A stretch of DNA of 64,000 nucleotides from Mytilus galloprovincialis (Eukaryota > Mollusca > Bivalvia > Mytilida > Mytilidae). The notes below the pieces were generated by a model. It was not told where the DNA came from, made no database searches, and worked only from the letters and a program-made list of their open reading frames with translations. The position numbers were made by a program, and so were the translations under genes. Location: the NCBI RefSeq assembly GCF_965363235.1, contig NC_134846.1:57215121-57279120 (forward strand), read 5' to 3'. The stretch's first letter is position 1, and each line of letters begins with the position of its first letter. Below are positions 43,552 to 55,800 of this stretch, piece by piece.

Positions 43552-43897
43552 TTATTCTTTCTTTTCTTCTTTTTTCCTCTTAGGTTTAAATATTTTAGAA
43601 ATTATGATAAATAATATGGGAACTAAATGTCCTATAAAAAAGATGGATTGCCAATATGCTAAAGTTAAGTCAAGTTTAAGTAACAAAAATCCCATACACA
43701 TGTAATCAAACCCTCTCATTTTAAAAAACAAACAAGTCCAGTCAAACCAATATTGCATTTTTTCGGAACTGTTTTTACGGAATGCTGAAATCATGGCATC
43801 CTCTGCAAACACTATAACGGGAACTAACATGAAACTGAGGTAATATCCAGGATGTATACCATGCCAAAAGGCACTCACTGCCATTGTAATGGCAACT
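43552..43897 (-). CDS. MBOAT7: MBOAT7 exon 7 (catalytic His, stop)
   Basis: Acceptor TATTTCAG; phase 2 in. It encodes SAFWHGIHPGYYLSF, then FDYMCMGFLLLKLDLTLAYW, a last membrane segment and a Lys/Glu-rich end. Confidence 0.92.
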
Positions 43898-46800
43898 CTG
43901 AAATAGGAAAAAATATGATATCATATACAAGATCAGAATTAATCAACTGAAGTCAAAAAGATCATGCTCTGTTCTTTTTCTCTCACATTATAGCATTTCT
44001 CTTCCATCAAAGAGTGCTCCTAAAGATACTAACAGACGTTTTTTATTATTGTGTAAAATGTGAATGTCAGGTTTGCAAAATTAGAAACTTTCATAACGGC
44101 TTTTCAATCATAAATTTTTTGTGATTGCATTAGTTAAGATTTCATAAGCGCATGCATATATTTCTGAATTTACAGTATTTTTTTTTCGTACACTTCAGGT
44201 CAGTTATGCTAGTTCTTTCATTGTTTTAATTTCAACATTTTTCTATTTGCCTAAGTCTTATTACAATTACATGTATATATGTATGTATGTTCCCTGTGGT
44301 AGTGCATATATTAAAAGAGGGGCGTAAGAAATCAGAGGGACATTCAAACTCATAAATCGAAAATAAAACAACCAAAACCATGGCTAAAAAAGAAATACAC
44401 ATAAGAGAAATATGACAAATGGATCCAATCAAATTGGTATAAGGCAAGTAAATATCATTGAATATAGTTATCCAGTAAATATTTACCCATAACTTTTAAG
44501 ATGTTTTGGTATTCTTCGATGAACAAATGCTGATAACCAGTACTGAACAGTCATATTCCAGCTACGTAACCCTTCTCTGGTTGTCCTTCCTAATTCACAT
44601 CCGTAAATACTTAAATTATACACTGTCTGGTAGTCATACTTCTGGTCTGATTTAGATGTCGATAAACTAAAAAAAAAGAAGGATTTATTGATGTTTGCTT
44701 TTAAAACATTAAGAGGCAAATACTCAAATATGTTTTTAAGACAAGAATCAGTCACAAAATATTTAATAGATAAGTTATGACCTGTCGTCATTTCTATGAA
44801 AAATAAAATGCTTCGCTGAGTGCAGCCTGATACAACTGCAGAGGTCAAAACCCTGAACAGTTGGGGCAAATTGGACACAATATTCAAGCTTGATACTGTC
44901 TGAATTACAAATGAATTAGACATTTTGGTCTTTTGTGGATAGTTGTCTCATTGGCAATCATACCATATCTTCTTTTTTATAGAATTGGGATCAAATTTTT
45001 GACATAATATAGGTTTCTGACACAAAATAAAATTGGGCAAAGATCTTACAAATCTATTGCCCAATACTGTGCAATTGAAGATTACTTTAAAAAAATTCAA
45101 AATTTTGAAAAACAATATGAATCCCTTAGGAAAAAACTCCCCCCTAAACTTTTTTAAACCCCCATTGTTGCAATAACCCCAAAACTCAATCCCAGCCTTT
45201 TCTTTGTAGTATGGAACCTTGTAGTACAATTTCAGAGAGATCCATAGACTTAAACACAAGTTATTGTCTGGAAGCTAAAAAAATGCTTGTTTTTTGCCCC
45301 TTTTGGTGTCTATAAATTATCCAGAAACAAAAAACAAAAAACAATTTATATTTTATTATCAGCAGGGAACCTTCAAATTTCTAATGTTAAGGAAACTAAG
45401 GGGAATAACTCTTGAATTGTAAATGTTAAAATCATCAAAATAGATTTTTATCTGTATTGTATGGTTTATAACAATGAGGTTATATGTTTGGCATAATACC
45501 AACCAAAATACTATGCATTTAACCAGTTTCATATTCATTTCATCAACATCATGTGTTATGAAAATATAGTGTTTCTAAGGTTACTACTCCATCAGACTAA
45601 ATTTTTAATAATGATATTGCAATTCTTTTTTAGGTTTGTGTGGTTTGTATAGCTCTTCATGTTTTCAGATATTAATTTGGTTTAGAACATTCCTGATGAA
45701 GGATATAATTATTAATTCTAAAAAGGTGCTTCAAGCATTCGAAATTTATAAAGTGTTACATATTTACATTTTCTACAATGAATACACTACCTTTGGTCAA
45801 GACCTGAGAGATCAGTAGGACCCTGGCCATATTTTGCCTTTGCCTCTACTGGGTAGGCCCCTAATGAAGAAGTCATGCACATACTCTCTGATACCAGCCA
45901 GGCCATGTAAAGTCTGGTACGGAATATCATAAACATAGGCACCATATAAAATAATCGGAACCAAAATGGATGCTCAAAAAATTCTTCTGTTTCTACATAC
46001 TGTAACAAATTTAAAACATAACATCAAAATTAAGTAGTTTTCTTTTCTTAAGTTACAGACAAACCATAAGTCACATCCATCTTCTATATAAATAAGTCTT
46101 ATACAGATGTCACTAGCATACATTCACATTTAACAATTTCCGAATGGTTTTAATACACCTTATCACTATTTGGCAATCTGCGCTGGTTGACCCAAGAATA
46201 TGCACCGCTTAAACTATTGATGTCCTATAACAATTTTTCCATAGTGGTGTCAGATATTTTGCATTATGAGCCCCATATTGTACAGGAACCATTGTGGTGT
46301 CAGATATTTTGTATTATGAGCCCCATATTGTACAGGAAACTTTTTGTTGTCATTTAAACCCAGAATTTTATTTGAGTGTCTGACATATCATGCATATTCA
46401 CACATTTATCTGATTAACAAGGTAAAATTACCTGAATACTGAAGAAATGGGACATTCCCAGAAATGTAACAGCTATCACAGGGATATACTTTAACCTCTC
46501 TATAACAAACTCTTTTACTGGTATGTTTGGAGAGTTCCTATTTTGTATGAAATCTTCATAGGTTCTGTACTTATAATATGGACCTGAAATAACATTTTTT
46601 TTTACCTATATATCTGTGTACATAGACCCAATTACAAACTTTTGGTATGTCAGATTAATTAACAGTATCAGATCAAAATCTTCTGTACATGACAGCAGTA
46701 GTTCACTGCATTGCAATAGCAAAATAAAATGATGACAAAATCCTGATGTACAAATGTACACAATTGCAAAAACATTTGTTAGATAGCAATAAGTAAAACA

Positions 46801-49800
46801 GATCACACTGTGTACACTGTATTTATAGCAGGTAGCAGGATGTGGTGCAACAATCTTAACATTTCTTTGAATATATCAGTAAACAGAGATGTGAGAACTC
46901 AATATATCTACTGTATATGTTCTAGTATTCTGTTTTAAGGGTTAATCAACACTCGTTACACCTCAAAACAGGTATCTCAAATTGTTTTGTACATGTATAT
47001 AATCCAATTTTACTGTATGGATCAGAAATATGGGGTGCTGGCAGTCCCTCGAAACTCGAGGATTCATCTTCTTTTTATAAACTATGTAATGATTTTATAC
47101 TTGAAAAATTGAATGTAAAAAGTTGTAAATATATACTTGGTGTGAACAGAAAGAGCACAAATAATGCTGTGATGGCAGAAGTGGGACATTTACCAATACA
47201 ATTGTCTATCTTATTAAGCATCCTTAAATATTGGATAACTATAGAAAAATCTGAAGACATTTTACTAAAAGAAGCACTGGCACTATCTAAAAGCCTACAT
47301 GAAAAAGGTCACACTTCATGGTATAGTTATATTATTAAAGTTTTGGAGCTTCTGGATCTCACTCCCAACAGTTTACTACATAAGAGTAAATATTGTATTA
47401 GAAAAATAGTCATGGGAAAACTTAAAGGATTGTATATCAAAGAAATGAAAAATTAACATTTTTAATGATGTAAGAAGTATTAATAACTAAAAAAATAAAC
47501 TTCGTACATTTCGTTTATTCAAAACAAATTTCAATTTTGAACCCTATTCAAACCTGCTTAACTCTAAACAAAGGCTGTGAGGCATTAACAAAACTAAGAA
47601 TTGGGCACCATCAACTTGCAATTGAAACAGGAAGGCACAAAAACATCCCAGCTCATGAGCGTATTTGTAAACTTTGTGAGGAGGAGGTGGAAGATGAGAT
47701 CCACTTTCTCCTACGATGCAAAAAAATTAGAAACATATATAGAATAACATTTATTAAAGAACTTTATATTTCTTATCCTAATCTAAAGAAATGTAACAAT
47801 GAAAATATGTTTATATAGCTAATGGGTTGTGAGAATCTAGAAGTTCTAAAACACCTATGTAATTTAATAATCAGTCTCTGGACTGAGAGGGATAATTTGA
47901 TAAAAAATGTAAATGATGCCAATTTACTGACCAAGTGAATCATTCATAGACCAAATTTAACTTTTATGGCACTAATGGTATCCATTAACAGTTGAATAAC
48001 ATTTTTATATGTTGAATATATATAAATATCTGCTGTTTTAATTTTGCTTTTCTGTTTATTTTCTCTATTCTATATTTTGTCATTATATACCATTAAGAAT
48101 TAATAATAATCATTGTAATAAATTGTTTGTAATTATACTGCTCTCTTAGGGCGTCCTTGATTGACAAAAAAAATATTGTATTGTATTGTACTGTATAAAA
48201 AGTTTTGTAAAATTGACCTAGATGTTTCTATTTTTTTTCTATTTCCAATGCATTCTTGATGATGAAATCATAATCTTTCAGTCAGTTTAATTGAAGTCTG
48301 GAGCTGGCATGTCAGTTAACTGCTAGTAGTCTGTTGTTATTTATGTATTATTGTCATTTTGTTTATTTTCTTTGGTTACATCTTCTGACATCAGACTCGG
48401 ACTTCTCTTGAACTGAATTTTAATGTGCGTATTGTTATGCGTTTACTTTTCTACATTGGCTAGAGGTATAGGGGGAGGGTTGAGATCTCACAAACATGTT
48501 TAACCCCGCCGCATTTTTGCGCCTGTCCCAAGTCAGGAGCCTCTGGCCTTTGTTAGTCTTGTATTATTTTTATTTTAGTTTCTTGTGTACAATTTGGAAA
48601 TTAGTATGGCGTTCATTATCACTGAACTAGTATATATTTGTTTAGGGGCCAGTTGAAGGACGCCTCCGGGTGCTGGAATTTCTCGCTACATTGAAGACCT
48701 GTTGGTGACCTTCTGCTGTTGTTTTTTTCTATGGTCGGGTTGTTGTCTCTTTGGCACATTCCCCATTTCCATTCTCAATTTTATTGTAGGAGAAAGTTAT
48801 ACTTTTTATACCAATATTCTTCCTTTAAGAATTGGATGAAAAACCTAAAACCCTCTGATCAAAAGCTTCACTTTTCTTGATCATTAAAGCCATATTAATT
48901 CCCACTGAATTTCCAATTTTTATATCTCAGTTTAAATGACTTCTACATGTATTTTCAATCTGGAAGTTAATAATAAATCATTAACCAGTGCACGATAAAC
49001 TAAACTTTTTCAAAAGACCCATATTGTTCCCACAAATTTTAAAGATTTATGGTGTCAGATCAGGACATATTTTGTAGACACTTGTCTATTGTTGACTTTT
49101 ACAACAGGGATATAGATAACATAAATTGGTCAAAATTTTAAGGAAGTGTCCTAAATCTTTTTGACCCAATTGACTTGTTGCTTAAGATTTTAATCATAGT
49201 TGTTCAATTTTTGAGTCTAGTATTTCAGGCTGGTATAAAAAAAAAAAAACAATTTGCTATGTCATAGCTAAAACAAAACTAAAAGTTTCTGTTTGATTTT
49301 GTGTATGAAGTTCTGTTCTGGTTTGTTCTACGCATAGCACATGATCATGTCTTCCTCTATATGTTTATGACATTAATATTTGAATGCCACTGATATTCCA
49401 GTGTATTTCTCACAGCATGATTTCATAACAGCAGGTTTAGTTTGAGCTTTTTAGACTACTCCTAACGTACTTTGATATGGTATTGAGTTGTTTTTTCTGG
49501 TGTTTTTTTCATCTTATATACCTTTATTACAGAGGGTTTTTGTCCATACAGACTTTCATTGCAAGTTCTTTTAATAATGTAAATGTATCTTTTGTCCACT
49601 GATTAAACTTCACAGGAAACAACTGATTTGTTTATTATGTTAACAACTGTTAGGACTCAGGTGATATAGAGCATGATATATTGTATTATACAGGTCTAAT
49701 GTTCTGACTGCATGTTAATCATAAGTTGTCTTTCGGTTATTTTCATTGTTGGGTTATTGTCATTTATTCATTTATATTCTTTCAAGGAAACACAGTTTTG

Positions 49801-52800
49801 TGCAAACCATCCCCACTCTCTCTGTAGGAACTCTACCTACAGTTTACAGCTTGCAAGGACACAACATAAAACATTATACTGACCTGTAAACAGTCCTATA
49901 TAACAATATGAGTACTGTAGTATATCTAATGAAGATGGGTAAATACTTCTGTACTTTCTCTGAAGAGTCGATTCTTCCTCCTCTTGAGTATCACCTTTCT
50001 TAGACAATTCATGAGTATCATGTATCTCAAAACCTAATGCAACCAGCTGTAAATGAATAACATATTCTTAGTTCCCTGTAATGGCAATCATAACTCTCAC
50101 ATTTTTGTTCTACCTTCAACCTGTTCAAAAATTACAACAAAAAATGCAATCAATAATCATGATAATTTCTGAATTAAAAATATGTTATTTTATAAATAGT
50201 TCTATATCCACATTATGTCAGAAGCATGACACCTGGAATGATATTAAAATGTTGTTGTGTTTAACATTATATATTCAAAACTAGAGGCTCTCAAGAGCCT
50301 GTGTCGCTCACCTTGGTCTATGTGCATATTAAACAATGGACACAGATAAATTCATGACCAAATTGTGTTTTGGTGATCATGATGTGTTTTAAGATCTTCC
50401 TTTACTGGACATTCTTCTTGCTATAATTATCGCTATCTATAATGAACTTGGCCAAGTAATTACAGTCGAAAATATATTCTAAAAATTTACAAAAATTTAC
50501 AAAAATTTATGAAAATTGTGAAAAAATGACTATAAAGGGCAATAACTCCTTAATAGGTCAACTGAAAATTTTGGTCATGTTGACTTATTTGTAGATCTTA
50601 CTTTGCTCAACATTATTGCTGTTTACAGTTTATCTCTATCTATTATAATATTCAAGATAATAACCAAAAACTGCAAAATTTCCTTAAAATTACTAGTTCT
50701 AGGGCAGCAACCCAACAACAGGTTGTCTGTGTTGTCTGAATATTCACGGCAGATAGATCTTGACCTGATAAACGATTTATCCCCTGTCAGATTTGCCTTA
50801 ATGCTTTGGTTTCAGAGATATAAGACAAAATCTACATTTCGCCCCTATGTTCTATTTTTAGCCATGGTGGCCATCTTGGTTGGTTGGCAGGGTCATGCCA
50901 CACATTTTTAAAACTAGATACCCAAATGATGATTGTGGCCAAGTTTGGTTAAATTTTGCCCAGTAGTTTCAGAGGAGAAGATTTTCTAAAAGAATACTAA
51001 AATTTTAGAAAAATGGTTAAAAATTGACTATAAAGGGCAATACCTCCTTAATGGGTCAACTGACAATTTTGGTTATGTTGACTTATTTGTAGATCTTACT
51101 TTGCTGAACATTATTGCTGTTAACAGTTTATCTCTATCTATAATAATATTCAAGATAATAAGCAAAAACTGCAAACTTTCCTTAAATTACTAATTCAGGG
51201 GCAGCAACCCAACAACAGGTTGTCCGATTTGTCTGAAAATTTTAGGGCAGATAGATCCTGCCCTAATAGATTATTTTACCCCATATCAGATTTGCTCTAA
51301 ATGCTTTGGTTTTAGAGTTATAAGCCAAAATCTACATTTTACCCCTATGTTCTATTTTTAGCCATGGCTGCCATCTTGGTAATGTTGGTTGGTTGGCAGG
51401 GTCACGCCACATATTTTTTAAACTAGATACTCCAATGATGATTGTGGCCAAGTTTGGATTAATTTGGCCCAGTAGTTTCAGAGGAGAAGATTTTTGTAAA
51501 AGATTACTAAGATTTACAAACTAGAGGCTCTCAAGAGCATGTATCGCTCACCTGATTCTACTTGGGTTTTTGAAATCATATAAAAAAATATAAAATTTGG
51601 CTAAAAGTGACAACACAACCTCATTTATAAGGAAAGGAACATGTTTAATTTCATTCAAAAGTCCCCCACTGGCGGCCATCTTGGATGACAGATCAGCAAC
51701 AAAGTAACAACACTTGGTCAGCACCTCATAAGGAACATTCATGCCATGTTTGGTTTAATTCCATTTAGTGGTTCTCTAAAAGAAGTCATTTGTATGCATT
51801 TCCTATAGGGTCCTATGTTAAACTAAGTCCCCTGCTGGCGGCCATCTTGGATGATGGATCAGCTACAAAGTAACAACACTTGGTCAGCACCTCATAAGGA
51901 ACATTCATGCAATGTTTGGTTTTATTCCATTCAGTGGTTCTCTAAAAGAAGTCATTTGTATGCATTTCCCATAGGGTCCTATGTTAAACTAAGTCCCCCG
52001 CTGGCGGCAATCTTGGATAATGGATCGGCTACAAAGTAACAACACTTGGTCAGCACCACATTAGGAACATTCATGCTATGATTGATTTCATTCCATTCAG
52101 TGGTTCTCTAAAAGAAGTCATTTGTATGCATTTCCCATAGGGTCCTATGTTAAACTAAGTCCCACGCTGGCGGCCATCTTGGATGATGGATTAGCTACAA
52201 AGTAACAACACTTGGTCAGCACCACATAAGGAACATTCATGCCATGTTTGGTTTCATTCCATTTAGTGGTTCTCTAGAAGAAGTCATTTGTATGCATTTC
52301 CCATAGGGTCCTATGTTAAACTAAGTCCCCCGCTTGCGGCCATCTTGGATGATGGATCGGCTACAAAGTAACAACACTTGGTCAGCATCCCATAAGGAAC
52401 ATTCATGCTATGTTTGGTTTTATTCCATTCAGTGGTTCTCTAAAAGAAGTCATTTGTATGCATTTCCCATAGGGTCCTATGTTAAACTAAGTCCCCGGCT
52501 GGTGGCCATCTTGGATGATGGATCAGCAACAAAGTAACAACACTTGGTCAGCACCTCATAAGGAACATTCATGCCATGTTTGGTTTCATTCCATTCAATG
52601 GTTCTCTAAAAGAAGTCATTTGTATGCATTTTACATAGGGTCCTATGTTAAACTAAGTCCCCCGCTGGCGGCCATCTTGGATGATGGATCGGCTACAAAG
52701 TAACAACACTTGGTCAGCACCCCATAAGGAACATTCATGCTATGTTTGGTTTTATTCCATTCAGTGGTTCTCTAAAAGAAGTCATTTGTATGCATTTCCC

Positions 52801-55800
52801 ATAGGGTCCTATGTTAAACTAAGTCCCCTGCTGGCGGCCATCTTTGATGATGGATCGGCTACAAAGTAACAACACTTGGTCAGCACCACATAAGGAACAT
52901 TCATGCCATGTTTGGTTTCATTCCATTCAGTGGTTCACTAGAAGAAGTCATTTGTATGCATTTCCAATAGGGTCCTATGTTAAACTAAGTCCCCGATGGT
53001 GGCCATCTTGGATGATGGATCGGCAACAAAGTAACAACACTTGGTCAGCACCTCATAAGGAACATTCATGCAATGTTTGGTTTCATTCCATTCAATGGTT
53101 CTCTAAAAGAAGTCATTTGTATGCATTTCCCATAGGGTCCTATGTTAAACTTAGTCCCCCGCTGGCGGCCATCTTTGATGATGGATCGGCTACAAAGTAA
53201 CAACACTTGGTCAGCACCACATAAGGAACATTCATGCCATGTTTGGTTTCATTCCATTCAGTGGTTCACTAGAAGAAGTCATTTGTATGCATTTCCAATA
53301 GGGTCCTATGTTAAACTATGTCCCCGCTGATGGCCATCTTGGATAATGGATCGGCTACAAAGTAACAACACTTGGTCAGCACTCCATAAGGAACATTCAT
53401 GCTATGTTTGGTTTCATTCCATTTAGTGGTTCTCTAGAAGTCATTTGTATGCATTTCCCATAGGGTCCTATGTTAAACTAAGTCCCCGGCTGGCGGCCAT
53501 CTTGGATGATGGATCGGCAACAAAGTAACAACACTTGGTCAGCACCTCATAAGGAACATTCATGCCATGTTTGGTTTCATTCCATTCAATGGTTCTCTAA
53601 AAGAAGTCATTTGTATGCATTTCCCATAGCGTCCTATGTTAAACTAAGTCCCCTGCTGGCGGCCATCTTGGATGATGGATCGGCTACAAAGTAACAACAT
53701 TTGGTCAGCACCTCATAAGGAACATTCATGCCATGTTTGGTTCCATTCCATTCAGTGGTTCACTAGAAGAAGTGATTTGTATGCATTTCCAATAGGGTCC
53801 TATGTTAAACTAAGTCCCCCGCTAGCGGCCTTCTTGGATAATGGATCAGGTACAAAGTAACAACACTTGGTCAGCACTCCATAAGGAACATTCATGCTAT
53901 GTTTGGTTTCATTCCATTTAGTGGTTCTCTAGAAGAAGTCATTTGTATGCATTTCCCATAGGGTCCTATGTTAAACTAAGTCCCCCGCTGGCGGCCATCT
54001 TGGATGATGGATCGGCTACAAAGTAACAACACTTGGTCAGCATCCCATAAGGAACATTCATGCTATGTTTGGTTTTATTCCATTCAGTGGTTCTCTAAAA
54101 GAAGTCATTTGTATGCATTTCCCATAGGGTCCTATGTTAAACTAAGTCCCCTGCTGGCGGCCATCTTGGATGATGGATCAGCAACAAAGTAACAACACTT
54201 GGTCAGCACCTCATAAGGAACATTCATGCCATGTTTGGTTTCATTCCATTCAGTGGTTCTCTAAAAGAAGTCATTTGTATGCATTTTACATAGGGTCCTA
54301 TGTTAAACTAAGTCCCCCGCTGGCGGCCATCTTGGATGATGGATCGGCTACAAAGTAACAACACTTGGTCAGCACCCCATAAGGAACATTTATGCTATGT
54401 TTGGTTTTATTCCATTCAGTGGTTCTCTAAAAGAAGTCATTTGTATGCATTTCCCATAGGGTCCTATGTTAAACTAAGTCCCCTGCTGGCGGCCATCTTT
54501 GATGATGGATCGGCTACAACGTAACAACACTTGGTCAGCACCACATAAGGAACATTCATGCCATGTTTGGTTTCATTCCATTCAGTGGTTCACTAGAAGA
54601 AGTCATTTGTATGCATTTCCAATAGGGTCCTATGTTAAACTAAGTCCCCGATGGTGGCCATCTTGGATGATGGATCGGCAACAAAGTAATAACACTTGGT
54701 CAGCACCTCATAAGGAACATTCATGCCATGTTTGGTTTCATTCCATTCAATGGTTCTCTAAAAGAAGTCATTTGTATGCATTTCCCATAGGGTCCTATGT
54801 TAAACTAAGTCCCCCGCTGGCGGCCATCTTGGATGATGGATCGGCTACAAAGTAACAACACTTGGTCAGCACCCCATAAGGAACATTCATGCTATGTTTG
54901 GTTTTATTCCATTCAGTGGTTCTCTAGAAGAAGTCATTTGTATGCATTTCCCATAGGGTCCTATGTTAAACTAAGTCCCCTGCTGGTGGCCATCTTTGAT
55001 GATGGATCGGCTACAAAGTAACAACACTTGGTCAGCACCACATAAGGAACATTAATGCCATGTTTGGTTTCATTCCATTCAGTGGTTCACTAGAAGAAGT
55101 CATTTGTATGCATTTCCAATAGGGTCCTATGTTAAACTATGTCCCCGCTGATGGCCATCTTGGATAATGGATCGGCTACAAAGTAACAACACTTGGTCAG
55201 CACTCCATAAGGAACATTCATGCTATGTTTGGTTTCATTCCATTTAGTGGTTCTCTAGAAGAAGTCATTTGTATGCATTTCCCATAGGGTCCTATGTTAA
55301 ACTAAGTCCCCCGCTGGCGGCAATCTTGGATGATGGATAGGCTACAAAGTAACAACACTTGGTCAGCACCCCATAAGGATAATTCATGCTATGTTTGGTT
55401 TTATTCCATTTGGTGGTTCTCTAAAAGAAGTCATTTGTATGCATTTCCCATAAGGTCCTATGTTAAACTAAGTCCCCGGCTGGCGGCCATCTTGGATGAT
55501 GGATCGGCAACAAAGTAACAACACTTGGTCAGCACCTCATAAGGAACATTCATGCCATGTTTGGTTTCATTCCATTCAATGGTTCTCTAAAAGAAGTCAT
55601 TTGTATGCATTTTACATAGGGTCCTATGTTAAACTAAGTGCCCCGCTGGCGGCCATCTTGGAGGATGGATCGGCTACAAAGTAACAACACTTGGTCAGCA
55701 TCCCATAAGGAACATTCATGCTATGTTTGGTTTTATTCCATTCAGTGGTTCTCTAAAAGAAGTCATTTGTATGCATTTCCCATAGGGTCCTATGTTAAAC

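Noticed and set aside
45802-45804. CTCAG|GTCTTG as donor of MBOAT7 exon 5
   Set aside because: It leaves phase 1, which does not fit the only good acceptor of exon 6; the donor at 45790 leaves phase 2 and fits.
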